This document shows, piece after piece, positions 40,649 through 49,808 of a stretch of 64,000 bases of DNA. The notes under the pieces are model-generated. The model was given only the letters and a program-made list of their open reading frames with translations, did no database searches and was not told the origin of the DNA. Source of the stretch: JBCFBK01 sp038562555 (lineage in GTDB: Bacteria; Bacteroidota; Bacteroidia; Bacteroidales; Prolixibacteraceae); contig JBCFBK010000006.1 in NCBI GenBank assembly GCA_038562555.1, forward strand, positions 62,001-126,000. The letters are read 5' to 3'. Numbering within the stretch: the stretch's first letter is position 1; every line of letters starts with the position of its first letter. The position numbers and the translations under genes are program-made.

Positions 40649-42125
40649 CGGAATCTTATTACATATCAGTTCTTTGCCCAACAGATACGGCATCGGTACC
40701 ATGGGGCCTGAGGCCTATGCGTTTATCGACTTTTTAGCGGAAACCAAACAACAGTTATGGCAGATATTGCCCCTGGGTCCAACCGGTTATGGAAATTCCC
40801 CCTACCAGTCTTTTTCAGTCTTTGCCGGAAACGTCCTGCTGATCAGCTTGCAGAAACTTGTTGAAGAAGAGTTGATTAAGGAAGAAGACCTGTCGGAAAT
40901 GCCCGAGCTGCCCGTAAACAAGGCCGAGTATGATGTGGTTTCGGGAGGTAAAACAAGTTTGCTTGGAAAAGCACATCTCACCTTTATGACGCAGTTTGAG
41001 CTGTGGAAAGAACCTTATCAGGCATTTTTGAGGGAGCACGGTTGGTGGCTCGAAGACTATTGCCTCTTCCAGGCGATCAGGAAAGAAGATGAAACGCTGA
41101 GCTGGAATCAGTGGGAAGATAAGCTTAAGCACCGCGAGGCGCAGGCTTTGGATCATGCTTCCCGCAAATATGATGAACAGATTAATTTTCAGCGTTTCAT
41201 CCAATTTATCTTTTTCAGGCAATGGTTTCAGTTGAAAAAATATGCCAATGACAGAGGGGTCCGGATCCTGGGCGATTTGCCCTTGTACATCGCTATGGAT
41301 AGTTCGGATGTTTGGGCAAATCCGGATATCTTCGTGCTTGATGAGCAGGGGCAAATGAAATTTTCGGGAGGGGTGCCCCCCGATCTTTTCAGCGATGACG
41401 GCCAGCTTTGGGGTTGTCCGGTCTATAATTGGGATCGACTGGCGGAACGAGAATACGACTGGTGGATAGCCCGCTTTCATTTTAACCTGCGCATGTTTGA
41501 CCTGGTACGTGTTGATCATTTCAGGGGACTGGAGTCGTACTGGTCTGTTCCCGCAGGAGAAAAAACAGCCATCAATGGTGAGTGGCTGCCGGCCGGCGGG
41601 TATGCACTGCTGGGATTGCTGAAACGGCAATTGGGTGAATTGCCGCTGATAGCCGAAGATCTGGGCGTGATTACCCCGGAAGTGGAGAAACTACGGGAGG
41701 CTTTTTCGCTGCCGGGTATGAAAGTGCTTCAGTTTGCTTACGGCACAGACGAAACCAACGTTTATCTTCCTCATAATTATAGTACTAACTATGCGGTTTA
41801 TACCGGAACACACGATAATGAAACGACCGTTGGCTGGTTAAAAAGCGCCACAAAAAAGGAGCGTAAAAACCTGATGAAATATTTTGATATTGGTTGGGGC
41901 CAGATGCACTTAAGTCTGATCGAGGCCGCATGGGCGTCCGTAGCCTGTATGGCTATCATACCGATGCAGGACCTGCTGGAATTGGACAACCGCGGGCGGA
42001 TGAATACACCGGGAACGACCAGCGGTAACTGGGAGTGGCGTTTTGACTGGCATATGCTGAAACGCCGGCAAAAAAAACTCCTGAAGAAGCTCACAAAGAA
42101 ATACAATCGAACGGGAGAAAAATAG
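40635..42125 (+). CDS. malQ: 4-alpha-glucanotransferase (GH77)
   Basis: 496 residues from ATG 40635, which starts SSGILLHISSLPNRYGIGTMG, the expected MalQ N-terminus; the longer frame is an extension into the previous gene. The conserved barrel motifs are present: LPLGPTGYGNSPYQSFS, ILGDLPLYIAMDSSDVWANP, VRVDHFRGLESYW (nucleophile Asp), LIAEDLGVITPEV (acid/base Glu) and GTHDNETTVGW (third Asp). It transfers glucan segments between maltodextrins in the cytoplasm. Length matches plant/bacterial short-type enzymes without extra modules. Confidence 0.95.
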   Translation: MERSSGILLHISSLPNRYGIGTMGPEAYAFIDFLAETKQQLWQILPLGPTGYGNSPYQSFSVFAGNVLLISLQKLVEEELIKEEDLSEMPELPVNKAEYDVVSGGKTSLLGKAHLTFMTQFELWKEPYQAFLREHGWWLEDYCLFQAIRKEDETLSWNQWEDKLKHREAQALDHASRKYDEQINFQRFIQFIFFRQWFQLKKYANDRGVRILGDLPLYIAMDSSDVWANPDIFVLDEQGQMKFSGGVPPDLFSDDGQLWGCPVYNWDRLAEREYDWWIARFHFNLRMFDLVRVDHFRGLESYWSVPAGEKTAINGEWLPAGGYALLGLLKRQLGELPLIAEDLGVITPEVEKLREAFSLPGMKVLQFAYGTDETNVYLPHNYSTNYAVYTGTHDNETTVGWLKSATKKERKNLMKYFDIGWGQMHLSLIEAAWASVACMAIIPMQDLLELDNRGRMNTPGTTSGNWEWRFDWHMLKRRQKKLLKKLTKKYNRTGEK

Positions 42126-42160
42126 ATTATCAGATTTTCAGACTGCCAGATTATCAGATT
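42124..42160. repeat. AGATTATCAGATT direct repeats after malQ
   Basis: The 13-mer AGATTATCAGATT occurs at 42124-42136 (overlapping the malQ stop) and 42148-42160, and further TCTGAA/CAGATT fragments continue to ~42190. The 75-bp spacer between convergent genes is nearly filled by these units. No T-run terminator is evident. Confidence 0.7.
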
Positions 42161-42200
42161 GTCCGGGCATCTGAATATCTGAACATCCAAAGCCCCCTAT

Positions 42201-43013
42201 TTAAATAAACCTTTCCAGCGCTTCCATGAACAGCGCGGGTTGTTCAGCATGAAGCCAGTGCCCGGCGTCGGGTATGACTGTGATTTGTACATCCGGATAG
42301 ATTTTCCGCACCAGAGTCAGATCTTCTTCCTGAATGTATGGTGATCTTGCGCCTTTTATGAATAAGACCGGATAATTTCGAATGGGGATACGGTCGGTGA
42401 AATACCTTTCGCTTACCCCGCTGATAATTTCATCGAGCGAATCCTGTAATACCCGGATATTGATCCTGCACCTGAACCGGCCGGTTTCCTTATCCCGGTA
42501 TATACTTTTAAGCAGGAACTGAACCAGATCTTTCCCGTCGAGCCTGAGCTTTAAAAAGGCGGCAATGTCGTCCCTGCTTTTAAACTGATCGCAATTATCC
42601 TGCACTTCCATTAAGGTTTGTAAGATATGTTGATGCAGATAATACTGACTGTTTTCGCCCACCAGTAAATAATCTTTTGGAGCCATGTCCACAACGATCA
42701 GTTTCTCTGTAAGTTCAGGATAGTCGGCGGCGAATGCCATGGCCGTTTTGCCACCCATGCTATGTCCGATCAAAACAGATTTGCCGAGTTGATGTTTGTT
42801 AAAGAACTCAGCCAAATCTTCCTTCATGGCCTCATAAGTGTGGATGTCGCTGTCGGGCGAACGCCCGTGATTTCGCTGATCGACCAGGTACACATGATGA
42901 TTAAGTCCCAATTTTTTTCCAACAGTCAGCCAATTGTCAGACGAACCGTAAAGTCCGTGGACAATGATGATATTCTTCCCTTCCTTCCCTTCTTCCCTGA
43001 AAAATAATTCCAT
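42201..43013 (-). CDS. Alpha/beta-hydrolase, YbfF-like esterase
   Basis: 270 residues from the start at 43013, just before the fold begins (MELFFREEGKEGKNIIIVHG); the frame extends to 43172 but through repeat-rich non-coding sequence. Motifs: HGLYGSSDNW (oxyanion loop), LVDQRNHGRS, GHSMGG (nucleophile Ser ~100) and DAGHWLHAEQP (His). It resembles the YbfF family of small acyl-ester hydrolases. It is preceded by TCGTAAGT repeats and is convergent with malQ. Confidence 0.88.
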   Translation of the reverse strand: MELFFREEGKEGKNIIIVHGLYGSSDNWLTVGKKLGLNHHVYLVDQRNHGRSPDSDIHTYEAMKEDLAEFFNKHQLGKSVLIGHSMGGKTAMAFAADYPELTEKLIVVDMAPKDYLLVGENSQYYLHQHILQTLMEVQDNCDQFKSRDDIAAFLKLRLDGKDLVQFLLKSIYRDKETGRFRCRINIRVLQDSLDEIISGVSERYFTDRIPIRNYPVLFIKGARSPYIQEEDLTLVRKIYPDVQITVIPDAGHWLHAEQPALFMEALERFI

Positions 43014-43017
43014 AACG

Positions 43018-43050
43018 GTAGTAAGTCGTAAGTAATAAGTCGTAAGTCCG
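43018..43050. repeat. Intergenic AGTCGTAAGT repeats
   Basis: AAGTCGTAAGT occurs twice within 43018-43050, a few bases upstream of the esterase start. The same unit recurs at 51264-51284 and 52291-52323. Confidence 0.75.
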
Positions 43051-43104
43051 GAAAACAGACACCAGACGATGGTCTTATAACCTTTTAATCTTCTTATGTC
43101 TTTC

Positions 43105-43821
43105 TTATGGTTTGATGCAGTCCAGGTATTCCCGGATCGTGGCCCGGAGTCCCAGATAAAGTGCGTCAGCAATCAGCGCATGCCCGATTGACACTTCTTT
43201 TATTACCGGTATCATGTCGATCATGTATTTCAGGTTCCTGAGGTTGAGGTCATGCCCGGCGTTAATTTCCAGTCCGAGTGACGTGGCTAGTTTCGCCGCT
43301 TCCACGAACGGGGCAATTGCTTTTTCAGGATTGGCCATGTAGTTGCGGGCATAGGGTTCCGTATAAAGTTCAATTCTGTTGGTGCCGGTTTTAGCCGCAC
43401 CCGCTATCATTTTGATATCAGGGTCAACAAAAATGGAAGTGCGGATTCCGGCTGCCTGCAACTGACCGACCACATCAATTAAAAATTCCCTGTGTAAGAT
43501 AGTGTCCCAGCCATGGTCGGATGTGAGTTGTCCCGGTACATCAGGTACCAGGGTGACCTGGTTTGGTCGAATATCTTTTACCAATAACAAAAAATTATCA
43601 TCAGGGTAACCTTCGATGTTTAATTCAGTGGTTATATGAGGTTTAATGTCATAAACATCCTGCCGGCGAATATGTCTCTCATCAGGCCTCGGATGGACCG
43701 TAATTCCTTCAGCACCAAATTTCTGGCAGTTAATTGCTGCTTCAACCACGTTCGGTATCGAACCTCCCCGTGCATTTCGCAGTGTTGCGATTTTATTTAT
43801 ATTTACGCTAAGTCTTGTCAT
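43105..43821 (-). CDS. pdxJ: Pyridoxine 5'-phosphate synthase
   Basis: 238 residues. Family landmarks: MTRLSVNINKIATLRNARGG (start), GITVHPRPDERHIRRQDV, LNIEGYPDDNF, VTLVPDVPGQLTSDHGWD, RIELYTEPYA, and INAGHDLNLRNL. It condenses 1-amino-acetone-3-phosphate and deoxyxylulose 5-phosphate into pyridoxine 5'-phosphate for vitamin B6 supply. Length is normal. It is divergent from the CBS protein/nadK unit. Confidence 0.97.
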   Translation of the reverse strand: MTRLSVNINKIATLRNARGGSIPNVVEAAINCQKFGAEGITVHPRPDERHIRRQDVYDIKPHITTELNIEGYPDDNFLLLVKDIRPNQVTLVPDVPGQLTSDHGWDTILHREFLIDVVGQLQAAGIRTSIFVDPDIKMIAGAAKTGTNRIELYTEPYARNYMANPEKAIAPFVEAAKLATSLGLEINAGHDLNLRNLKYMIDMIPVIKEVSIGHALIADALYLGLRATIREYLDCIKP

Positions 43822-43976
43822 ATTGTCTGGATAAGAAACAGGCCTGCAAGTTACGATTTAGTATTGAATCGCTGATGCGGATGGCCCAATTTTTGAAGAT
43901 GATAAGAATCAGTTGCAAGCCGAACCATTTTTGGCGGAAATAAATAGGATCAGGACAACTCACTAAAATTAAAAAG

Positions 43977-44642
43977 TTGCTGGCAAAAGATCTCATATCG
44001 GAAGTAATACCTTCTCTGCGGCCGGATGATACGGGACAAAAGGCATTAAACTGGATGGAAATTTTTCGTATTTCACATCTTCCGGTAGTGGATGATCATG
44101 AATATGTCGGACTGATTTCAGATAAATCGATTTATGATCTGAACCTGGGCGATAAGCGAATGGGCGACTGTCGGGAAAACATGCTTCAGCCAAAAGTCGG
44201 TATCAATCAGCATATTTATGAAATCGTTTCTGTTATTTCAGAGTGGAAGATTACGATAGTGCCTGTTTTGGGGCTGGATCATGCCTACCAGGGAGTGATC
44301 ACGGTTTTTGATGTGGCTCAGCATTTCGCCGATTTGGTTGCCGTAAGGGAGCCGGGAGGAGTAATTGTTTTGGAATTAAATCCGATAGACTATTCTTTGG
44401 CTCAGATTGCCCGGATTGTAGAAGAAAATGATGCGAAAATCCTCAGTCTTTATGTGTCCAGGAATGAGAACTCGACGGTATTAAAAGTAACATTAAAGGT
44501 TAACGTGATTGATTTGTCGCCAATAATTCAGACATTTGTACGCTATGATTACACCATCGCAGCCGTTTTTATGGATGACTCCAAATTAAGCGACTTATAT
44601 GGTGACCGCTTTGATCAGCTGATGCGATACATGAATGTATAA
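43977..44642 (+). CDS. CBS-domain pair protein with C-terminal ACT-like region
   Basis: 221 residues from a TTG start at 43977; no in-frame ATG lies upstream and the first residues LAKDLISEVIPSL already belong to the CBS fold. Two CBS motifs span ~1-125 (HLPVVDDHEYVGLISDK and VPVLGLDHAYQGVITVFDV). The rest (~135-215, LAQIARIVEENDAKILSLY) resembles an ACT domain. CBS/ACT proteins sense adenylates or amino acids. The nadK gene follows 14 bp later and the pair is common in Bacteroidota, so a link to nucleotide cofactor supply is possible. Confidence 0.88.
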   Translation: MLAKDLISEVIPSLRPDDTGQKALNWMEIFRISHLPVVDDHEYVGLISDKSIYDLNLGDKRMGDCRENMLQPKVGINQHIYEIVSVISEWKITIVPVLGLDHAYQGVITVFDVAQHFADLVAVREPGGVIVLELNPIDYSLAQIARIVEENDAKILSLYVSRNENSTVLKVTLKVNVIDLSPIIQTFVRYDYTIAAVFMDDSKLSDLYGDRFDQLMRYMNV

Positions 44643-44656
44643 ACACTGGATCCGAT

Positions 44657-45541
44657 ATGATTATTGCAATCTTTGGACTTACCGTCGACCCGGCTTTTTC
44701 TCCTGATATGACCCGTTTTTTTTCGTTATTAAACGAGCGCCGGGTTAAGGCATACATTTACAAGCCTTTTTATGACTTAATCGCGTCGACCGGACATATC
44801 AGTCCCGAATTGGTGGCGGGCCTTTTCACAACAGGAGCCGAACTTCCAGAGGCTGTCAGCTATCTTTTCAGCATAGGGGGTGACGGAACATTTCTGAAAT
44901 CGATCCTGACGCTCAGACACAGGTCAATTCCCGTGATCGGCATTAATTCAGGGCGCCTGGGATTTCTTTCGGCTATTTCCCGTGAAGATATGGAGTGGGC
45001 TATCGATGATGTGCTGAACGAGGAATACGTGGTGGAGGAGCGAACATTGCTGCAGGTTGACGGCGTTGCTGATTTATTCGGTGACTTCAACTATGTGATG
45101 AATGAAATAACGGTCACCAAGATGGATACTTCTTCGATGATCAACATCCATACCTATTTAAATGAGAAATATATAACCACTTACTGGGCAGACGGCTTGA
45201 TCATTTCTACCCCAACCGGTTCAACGGCCTATTCATTAAGCGTGGGAGGTCCGATTCTTACTCCGGATTCATCCGATATTGTCATTACACCTATTGCTCC
45301 CCACAACCTGACAATGCGTCCCATCGTAATCCCCGATCATAACCGCCTTACTCTTCGGGTAGAAGGGCGGGGCCAGCAATTTTTGGCCTCACTCGATTCC
45401 CGGTCAAAAGCGGTTAATTTCCCCGGAGAGATTCATATCCGGAAAGCCGGTTTCAGGGTAAAGACGATAAAACTCAGGGAACATGACTTTTTCAATACCC
45501 TGCGAAATAAACTCATGTGGGGCACAGACCGCAGAAACTAA
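44657..45541 (+). CDS. nadK: NAD kinase
   Basis: 294 residues. The ATP/NAD motif SIGGDGTFLKSI, the INSGRLGFLS segment and the diagnostic TPTGSTAYSLSVGGPIL are all present, as is HNLTMRPIVIP. It phosphorylates NAD to NADP. It follows the CBS-domain gene by 14 bp and is likely in the same transcript. Downstream the next gene has its own promoter-like box. Confidence 0.97.
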   Translation: MIIAIFGLTVDPAFSPDMTRFFSLLNERRVKAYIYKPFYDLIASTGHISPELVAGLFTTGAELPEAVSYLFSIGGDGTFLKSILTLRHRSIPVIGINSGRLGFLSAISREDMEWAIDDVLNEEYVVEERTLLQVDGVADLFGDFNYVMNEITVTKMDTSSMINIHTYLNEKYITTYWADGLIISTPTGSTAYSLSVGGPILTPDSSDIVITPIAPHNLTMRPIVIPDHNRLTLRVEGRGQQFLASLDSRSKAVNFPGEIHIRKAGFRVKTIKLREHDFFNTLRNKLMWGTDRRN

Positions 45542-45618
45542 CCATTTGGACTTAACAATTTTTAACCACTATTTGGCTTTTATAATACGCCGCAAGCATG
45601 ATGTTTTGAGAATTATAT

Positions 45619-45626
45619 TACTTTTG
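45619..45626 (+). promoter_or_regulatory. Putative -7 box TACTTTTG before uppS
   Basis: A TAnnTTTG match 108 bp upstream of uppS. It is followed by a small hairpin CACCT-GAA-AGGTG (about 45629-45643). No TTG was found at the preferred distance, so confidence is moderate. Confidence 0.5.
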
Positions 45627-45733
45627 TACCACCTGAAAGGTGTTATGTCTAAGCTATAATCACTGAAATTGTTGAGGTTTGCATGCTGTGAAGTGAGAAA
45701 ATACAGGTGTACGAAAGATTATAAAAAGATTGG

Positions 45734-46477
45734 ATGACTGTAAAAGATAAAATTATAACAAGTAAATTACCTCAGCATGTCGCCATTATTATGGATGGTA
45801 ACGGCCGCTGGGCTGTCGGCCATGGCAGCGTCAGGATCGAAGGGCACGAGCATGGTGTTGAGGCCGTACGGTCAGTCGTTGAAGGATGTTGTGAAGTCGG
45901 CATAAAGTATCTCACCCTTTATGCATTTTCAAAAGAAAACTGGAGTCGTCCCAAAGACGAGGTTGAAGGACTTATGAACCTGTTGGTACATGCCATTAAT
46001 GAGGAAACATCCAAGCTGAAAGAGCAAAATATTTCCCTGAAAGTGATCGGCGATTTTGAAAGCCTTCCTTCAGATGTCCGGGAAAAACTGAACTGGTCGA
46101 TCAAAGAATTAAAAGACGGAACCGGATTAAAACTGATCATTGCTCTGAGCTACAGTTCAAAATGGGAAATTACGGAAGCCATTAAGCAAATTGCCCGTGA
46201 TGTAAAAAATGGCCGGTTAAGGGAAGAAGACATTCAACATGAACTTATCGATCAATACCTGACCACTAATGGGATTCCTGACCCGGAGTTGCTTATTCGT
46301 ACAAGCGGTGAACGCCGGATCAGCAATTTTCTGCTCTGGCAGATTGCTTATACCGAACTGTATTTCACACCGGTGCTTTGGCCCGACTATAGAAAAGAAC
46401 ATTTGTTTGAGGCTATTTGCGACTACCAGAACAGAGAAAGAAGGTTTGGAAAAACCGGCCAACAATTAGTGAGCTAA
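45734..46477 (+). CDS. uppS: Isoprenyl (undecaprenyl diphosphate) synthase
   Basis: 247 residues. It contains HVAIIMDGNGRWA with the catalytic Asp and phosphate-binding residues, LTLYAFSKENWSRP, and ELLIRTSGERRISNFLLWQIAYTE split around the conserved RTSGE-x-R-x-S-NF segment. It adds isoprene units in cis to make C55-PP, the lipid carrier for cell wall and O-antigen. It lies 12 bp before bamA, the usual Bacteroidota order. Confidence 0.97.
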   Translation: MTVKDKIITSKLPQHVAIIMDGNGRWAVGHGSVRIEGHEHGVEAVRSVVEGCCEVGIKYLTLYAFSKENWSRPKDEVEGLMNLLVHAINEETSKLKEQNISLKVIGDFESLPSDVREKLNWSIKELKDGTGLKLIIALSYSSKWEITEAIKQIARDVKNGRLREEDIQHELIDQYLTTNGIPDPELLIRTSGERRISNFLLWQIAYTELYFTPVLWPDYRKEHLFEAICDYQNRERRFGKTGQQLVS

Positions 46478-46489
46478 TCAAATAAAGAA

Positions 46490-49108
46490 ATGCGAAGACT
46501 GAAAATTTTCTTAGTGCTATTTGTCATGAGTATTGTCTCATTTGCTCAGGAAGACGAAGGGACAAATTTTTCAATTAACTATTCCAATGCACAAAAATAC
46601 ACGATTGCCGGCATTGAGGTTCTGGGGATCCGTTATCTTGACACAGACGTCCTCATTCAGATATCGGGATTGAGTGTGGGCGATGAAATCACGATTCCGG
46701 GCGATGAGATTTCCGACGCTATTAAAAAGTTATGGGGTCACCAGATGTTCTCAGATGTCAAAATTGAAGCCGCAAAAATTGTTGACGGTCAGGTTTGGCT
46801 GAATATCTATTTACAGGAAAGACCGCGGCTGGCTGATGTGAATTTCTATGGCGTTTCCAAATCCGAAAAGGACGATGTCACCGAAAAGGTTTTATTACTC
46901 AAAGGAAGTCAGGTCACCGATAATCAGTTAAATAATGCTGAACGTATTATTAAGGGTATTTTCCATGAAAAGGGATTTTTAAATGCTGAAGTAAACATTG
47001 TACAACGGGATGATACGGCACAGGTAAATAGTGTCATTCTGGATATTCATGTTGATAAGAAGGAAAAAATAACCGTCGATGAAATCGAATTTCATGGGGT
47101 GGAAAATCTAAGCGAGTCGACGTTAAACCGGGCCATGAAGAAAACAAATGCCCGGAAGCTGCGGAATTTCTTTCAAACTAAAAAGTTTCTGGAAGAGAAA
47201 TACGCCGAAGATAAAATCAATATTATCAACAAATACAACGAACGGGGATATCGTGACGCTACGATTGTGGCTGATACGGTTACCCCGGTATCGGATGGCC
47301 GGGTAAAGGTAAGCCTTTGGATTGATGAAGGAAACAAATACTTTTTCGGAGATGTCAAATGGATCGGAAACACCGTTTATCCGGCCGAATACCTGACCGC
47401 AGTGTCGGGTATCAAAAAAGGTGATGTTTTCGATCAAAAGATGCTCGACAAGCGCCTGACAACTGATGATGATGCGGTAAGTAATCTTTATCTCGACCAT
47501 GGTTACCTGTTCTTTAATCTGGAGCCGGTAGAAGCCCGGGTGTATAACGATACGATCGATTTTGAGATGCGGATCTATGAGGGGAACCAGGCTACGATCG
47601 ACAAAGTGATCATTGAGGGTAACACCAAGACACATGAGCATGTCGCCCGCCGCGAACTGCGGACCTACCCCGGCGATTTATTCAGCAAAGCCGATATTAT
47701 CCGTTCAGTACGTGAATTGTCGCAGTTGGGCCATTTCGATCCGGAAGCGATTAATCCCGTACCAATCCCTCATCCCGAAGACGGAACTGTAGATATCAAA
47801 TATGAACTGCAGGAAAAATCGAACGACCAGATCGAGCTGTCGGGAGGATGGGGTGCCAGAATGTTTGTGGGTACCCTGGGTTTGCGGTTCTCAAATTTCT
47901 CGGTGAGAAATATCTTTAACAAGGAAGCATGGCGTCCGCTGCCGACAGGTGACGGACAAACCCTTAGCCTTCGGGCGCAAACCAGCGGTAAATTTTACCA
48001 GTCGTACAGTGTTTCCTTTATTGAGCCCTGGCTGGGTGGTAAAAAACCAAACTCGCTTTCTGTTTCATTTTCACATTCGCGGGTGAATTATTCGGCAAAC
48101 AGCTATTACAATAACAGCTATAGTCCTTATGGCTATGGTGGCTATGGTGGTTATGGCGGTTATGGCGGATACGGCGGCTATGGTGGCTATGGCGGTTATG
48201 GTAATTACTACGGGCAGGTTGATACCAACCCGGAGGATGACCAGATCCAGGTGACAACAGCCATTGCCCTTGGTTATGGCTACCGGCTGAAGTGGCCCGA
48301 TGACTACTTTACTATGTATCATGAAGTCTCGCTGGAGCATTACAAGCTGCAGAATATGTCGAGTTACTATTACTTCCTGAATGATGATGATTCGGACGGC
48401 GACGGGCAATTTAACAACCTGAGTTTTAAAACGGTATTCGGACGGAATTCCGTTGATAATCCCTTGTATTCACGCCGGGGATCTGAGTTTTCACTGGCGC
48501 TGCAGGCTACGATTCCCTTTTCACTGCTGAACGGGAAGGACTACAGTTCAGACAAAATGTCGGCCCAGGAGCGTTACGAATGGATCGAATACCATAAATG
48601 GAATTTCAAAGGGGCATGGTACACGCCGCTCAGCAAGAATACCAACCTGGTTTTACATACCAAATTTGAATACGGTTTTCTGGGTTACTACGACGAAAAT
48701 GTTCGCTCACCTTTTCAACGCTTTCGCTTGGGAGGATCGGGTATGTCCGGCTATAACCTGTATGGGGCTGATATTGTCTCCCTGCGCGGATATCAGGATT
48801 ATAGCCTGAGCCCGACGACCGGATCTAACCTTTACGATAAGATGTCGCTGGAATTACGCTATCCGGTAACGCTGAAACCTTCCGCAACGATTTATGTGCT
48901 CGGGTTTATGGATGCCGGTAACGCGTGGATGAATTTTGAAGATTTTGATCCCTTCGACCTGAAGCGGTCGGCGGGTATGGGCGTGCGTATTTTCCTCCCG
49001 ATGTTCGGTCTGATGGGAATCGACTGGGGATATGGGTTTGATAAGGTGAATGGTGATTCCTCTGTTGGAGGCAGTCAGTTCCATTTTGTTATCGGACAGC
49101 AGTTCTGA
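46490..49108 (+). CDS. bamA: Outer-membrane assembly factor BamA
   Basis: 872 residues with a signal peptide (~1-19). Five POTRA domains (~35-440; e.g. ITVDEIEFHGVENLSESTLNRAM split, RVYNDTIDFEMRIYEGNQ) precede the 16-strand barrel (~450-872), which includes the VRGY-like motif as LRGYQDYSL and ends at QFHFVIGQQF, with the terminal Phe. BamA inserts outer-membrane proteins such as the SusC proteins. One extracellular loop (~545-575) contains a Gly-Tyr-Gly repeat run encoded by 9-bp units. It is followed by two skp-like genes, its periplasmic chaperones. Confidence 0.96.
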   Translation: MRRLKIFLVLFVMSIVSFAQEDEGTNFSINYSNAQKYTIAGIEVLGIRYLDTDVLIQISGLSVGDEITIPGDEISDAIKKLWGHQMFSDVKIEAAKIVDGQVWLNIYLQERPRLADVNFYGVSKSEKDDVTEKVLLLKGSQVTDNQLNNAERIIKGIFHEKGFLNAEVNIVQRDDTAQVNSVILDIHVDKKEKITVDEIEFHGVENLSESTLNRAMKKTNARKLRNFFQTKKFLEEKYAEDKINIINKYNERGYRDATIVADTVTPVSDGRVKVSLWIDEGNKYFFGDVKWIGNTVYPAEYLTAVSGIKKGDVFDQKMLDKRLTTDDDAVSNLYLDHGYLFFNLEPVEARVYNDTIDFEMRIYEGNQATIDKVIIEGNTKTHEHVARRELRTYPGDLFSKADIIRSVRELSQLGHFDPEAINPVPIPHPEDGTVDIKYELQEKSNDQIELSGGWGARMFVGTLGLRFSNFSVRNIFNKEAWRPLPTGDGQTLSLRAQTSGKFYQSYSVSFIEPWLGGKKPNSLSVSFSHSRVNYSANSYYNNSYSPYGYGGYGGYGGYGGYGGYGGYGGYGNYYGQVDTNPEDDQIQVTTAIALGYGYRLKWPDDYFTMYHEVSLEHYKLQNMSSYYYFLNDDDSDGDGQFNNLSFKTVFGRNSVDNPLYSRRGSEFSLALQATIPFSLLNGKDYSSDKMSAQERYEWIEYHKWNFKGAWYTPLSKNTNLVLHTKFEYGFLGYYDENVRSPFQRFRLGGSGMSGYNLYGADIVSLRGYQDYSLSPTTGSNLYDKMSLELRYPVTLKPSATIYVLGFMDAGNAWMNFEDFDPFDLKRSAGMGVRIFLPMFGLMGIDWGYGFDKVNGDSSVGGSQFHFVIGQQF

Positions 49109-49249
49109 TTTGTTTTGGCCTGGTATTTGTTTGTTGCATCGACGGAAGTCATTCATAATAAAACAAGTGCCATGATTTGCAAAATGATTTTCAGGTATCG
49201 GATCATGGCAGATTCCATGAAGCAGTTAAAAACATTAAATGTCATTCAC

Positions 49250-49765
49250 ATGAAAAAGATCCTGTTAATAGCCGTTTTTTTTATTGTTGCAGCAGGTGCA
49301 GCCATGGCTCAGAAATATGCATACGTGGATATGGAATACATCCTGAGTAATATCCCCGATTATTCCTCCGCTCAGGACCGCCTGGGCGAGATTTCAGAAC
49401 AATATCAGAATCAGTTGGAGAACAGACGTTCAGAAATAGAAAAAATGTATTCCGCTTATCAGTCGGAGTCAGCACGTTTGTCGGCCGAACTGAAACGTAA
49501 GCGCGAAGATGCGATTATTGCTGCGGAAAAGCAGTATAAGGATTTACAGAAGCAATATTTCGGACCGGAAGGGACCCTGGCGCAGGAGCAGGAAAAAATG
49601 CTGAAACCAATTCAGGACAAAGTGCTTGCCACAATACAAAGTATGGCCGGCGCAGGAGGGTACGCGGTCATTTTTGATAAGGCTGCAGGAGGGGGCATGA
49701 TCTACACCAACCCGCAGTTTGACCTGAGTAATCAGGTCCTTCAAAAACTTGGTTATAAAAAATAA
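49250..49765 (+). CDS. OmpH/Skp-family periplasmic chaperone 1
   Basis: 171 residues from ATG 49250; the longer frame from 49115 lacks a signal. The signal peptide ends at AMAQ (~22). The mature part is a long coiled coil (~45-135, GEISEQYQNQLENRRSEIEKM split, KREDAIIAAEKQYKDLQKQ) between beta strands YAYVDMEYILSNIP and YAVIFDKAAGGGMIY. Skp trimers grip unfolded outer-membrane proteins on their way to BamA. A second skp-like gene follows. Confidence 0.93.
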   Translation: MKKILLIAVFFIVAAGAAMAQKYAYVDMEYILSNIPDYSSAQDRLGEISEQYQNQLENRRSEIEKMYSAYQSESARLSAELKRKREDAIIAAEKQYKDLQKQYFGPEGTLAQEQEKMLKPIQDKVLATIQSMAGAGGYAVIFDKAAGGGMIYTNPQFDLSNQVLQKLGYKK

Positions 49766-49778
49766 TCTACTATATTTG
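49749..49778 (+). promoter_or_regulatory. Promoter of the second skp-like gene
   Basis: TTG (49749-49751) and TATATTTG (49771-49778) are separated by exactly 19 bp, matching the Bacteroidota -33/-7 consensus. The -33 element lies in the end of the previous gene. The start codon is 30 bp downstream of the -7 box. Confidence 0.75.
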
Positions 49779-49808
49779 TGAACCAATTTTTAAAAAATTA
49801 AAAGAAAC

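Noticed and set aside
48018..48409. Minus-strand frames rich in His or Ile/Thr
   Set aside because: They are mirror images of the Gly-Tyr-Gly codon run in bamA on the plus strand.
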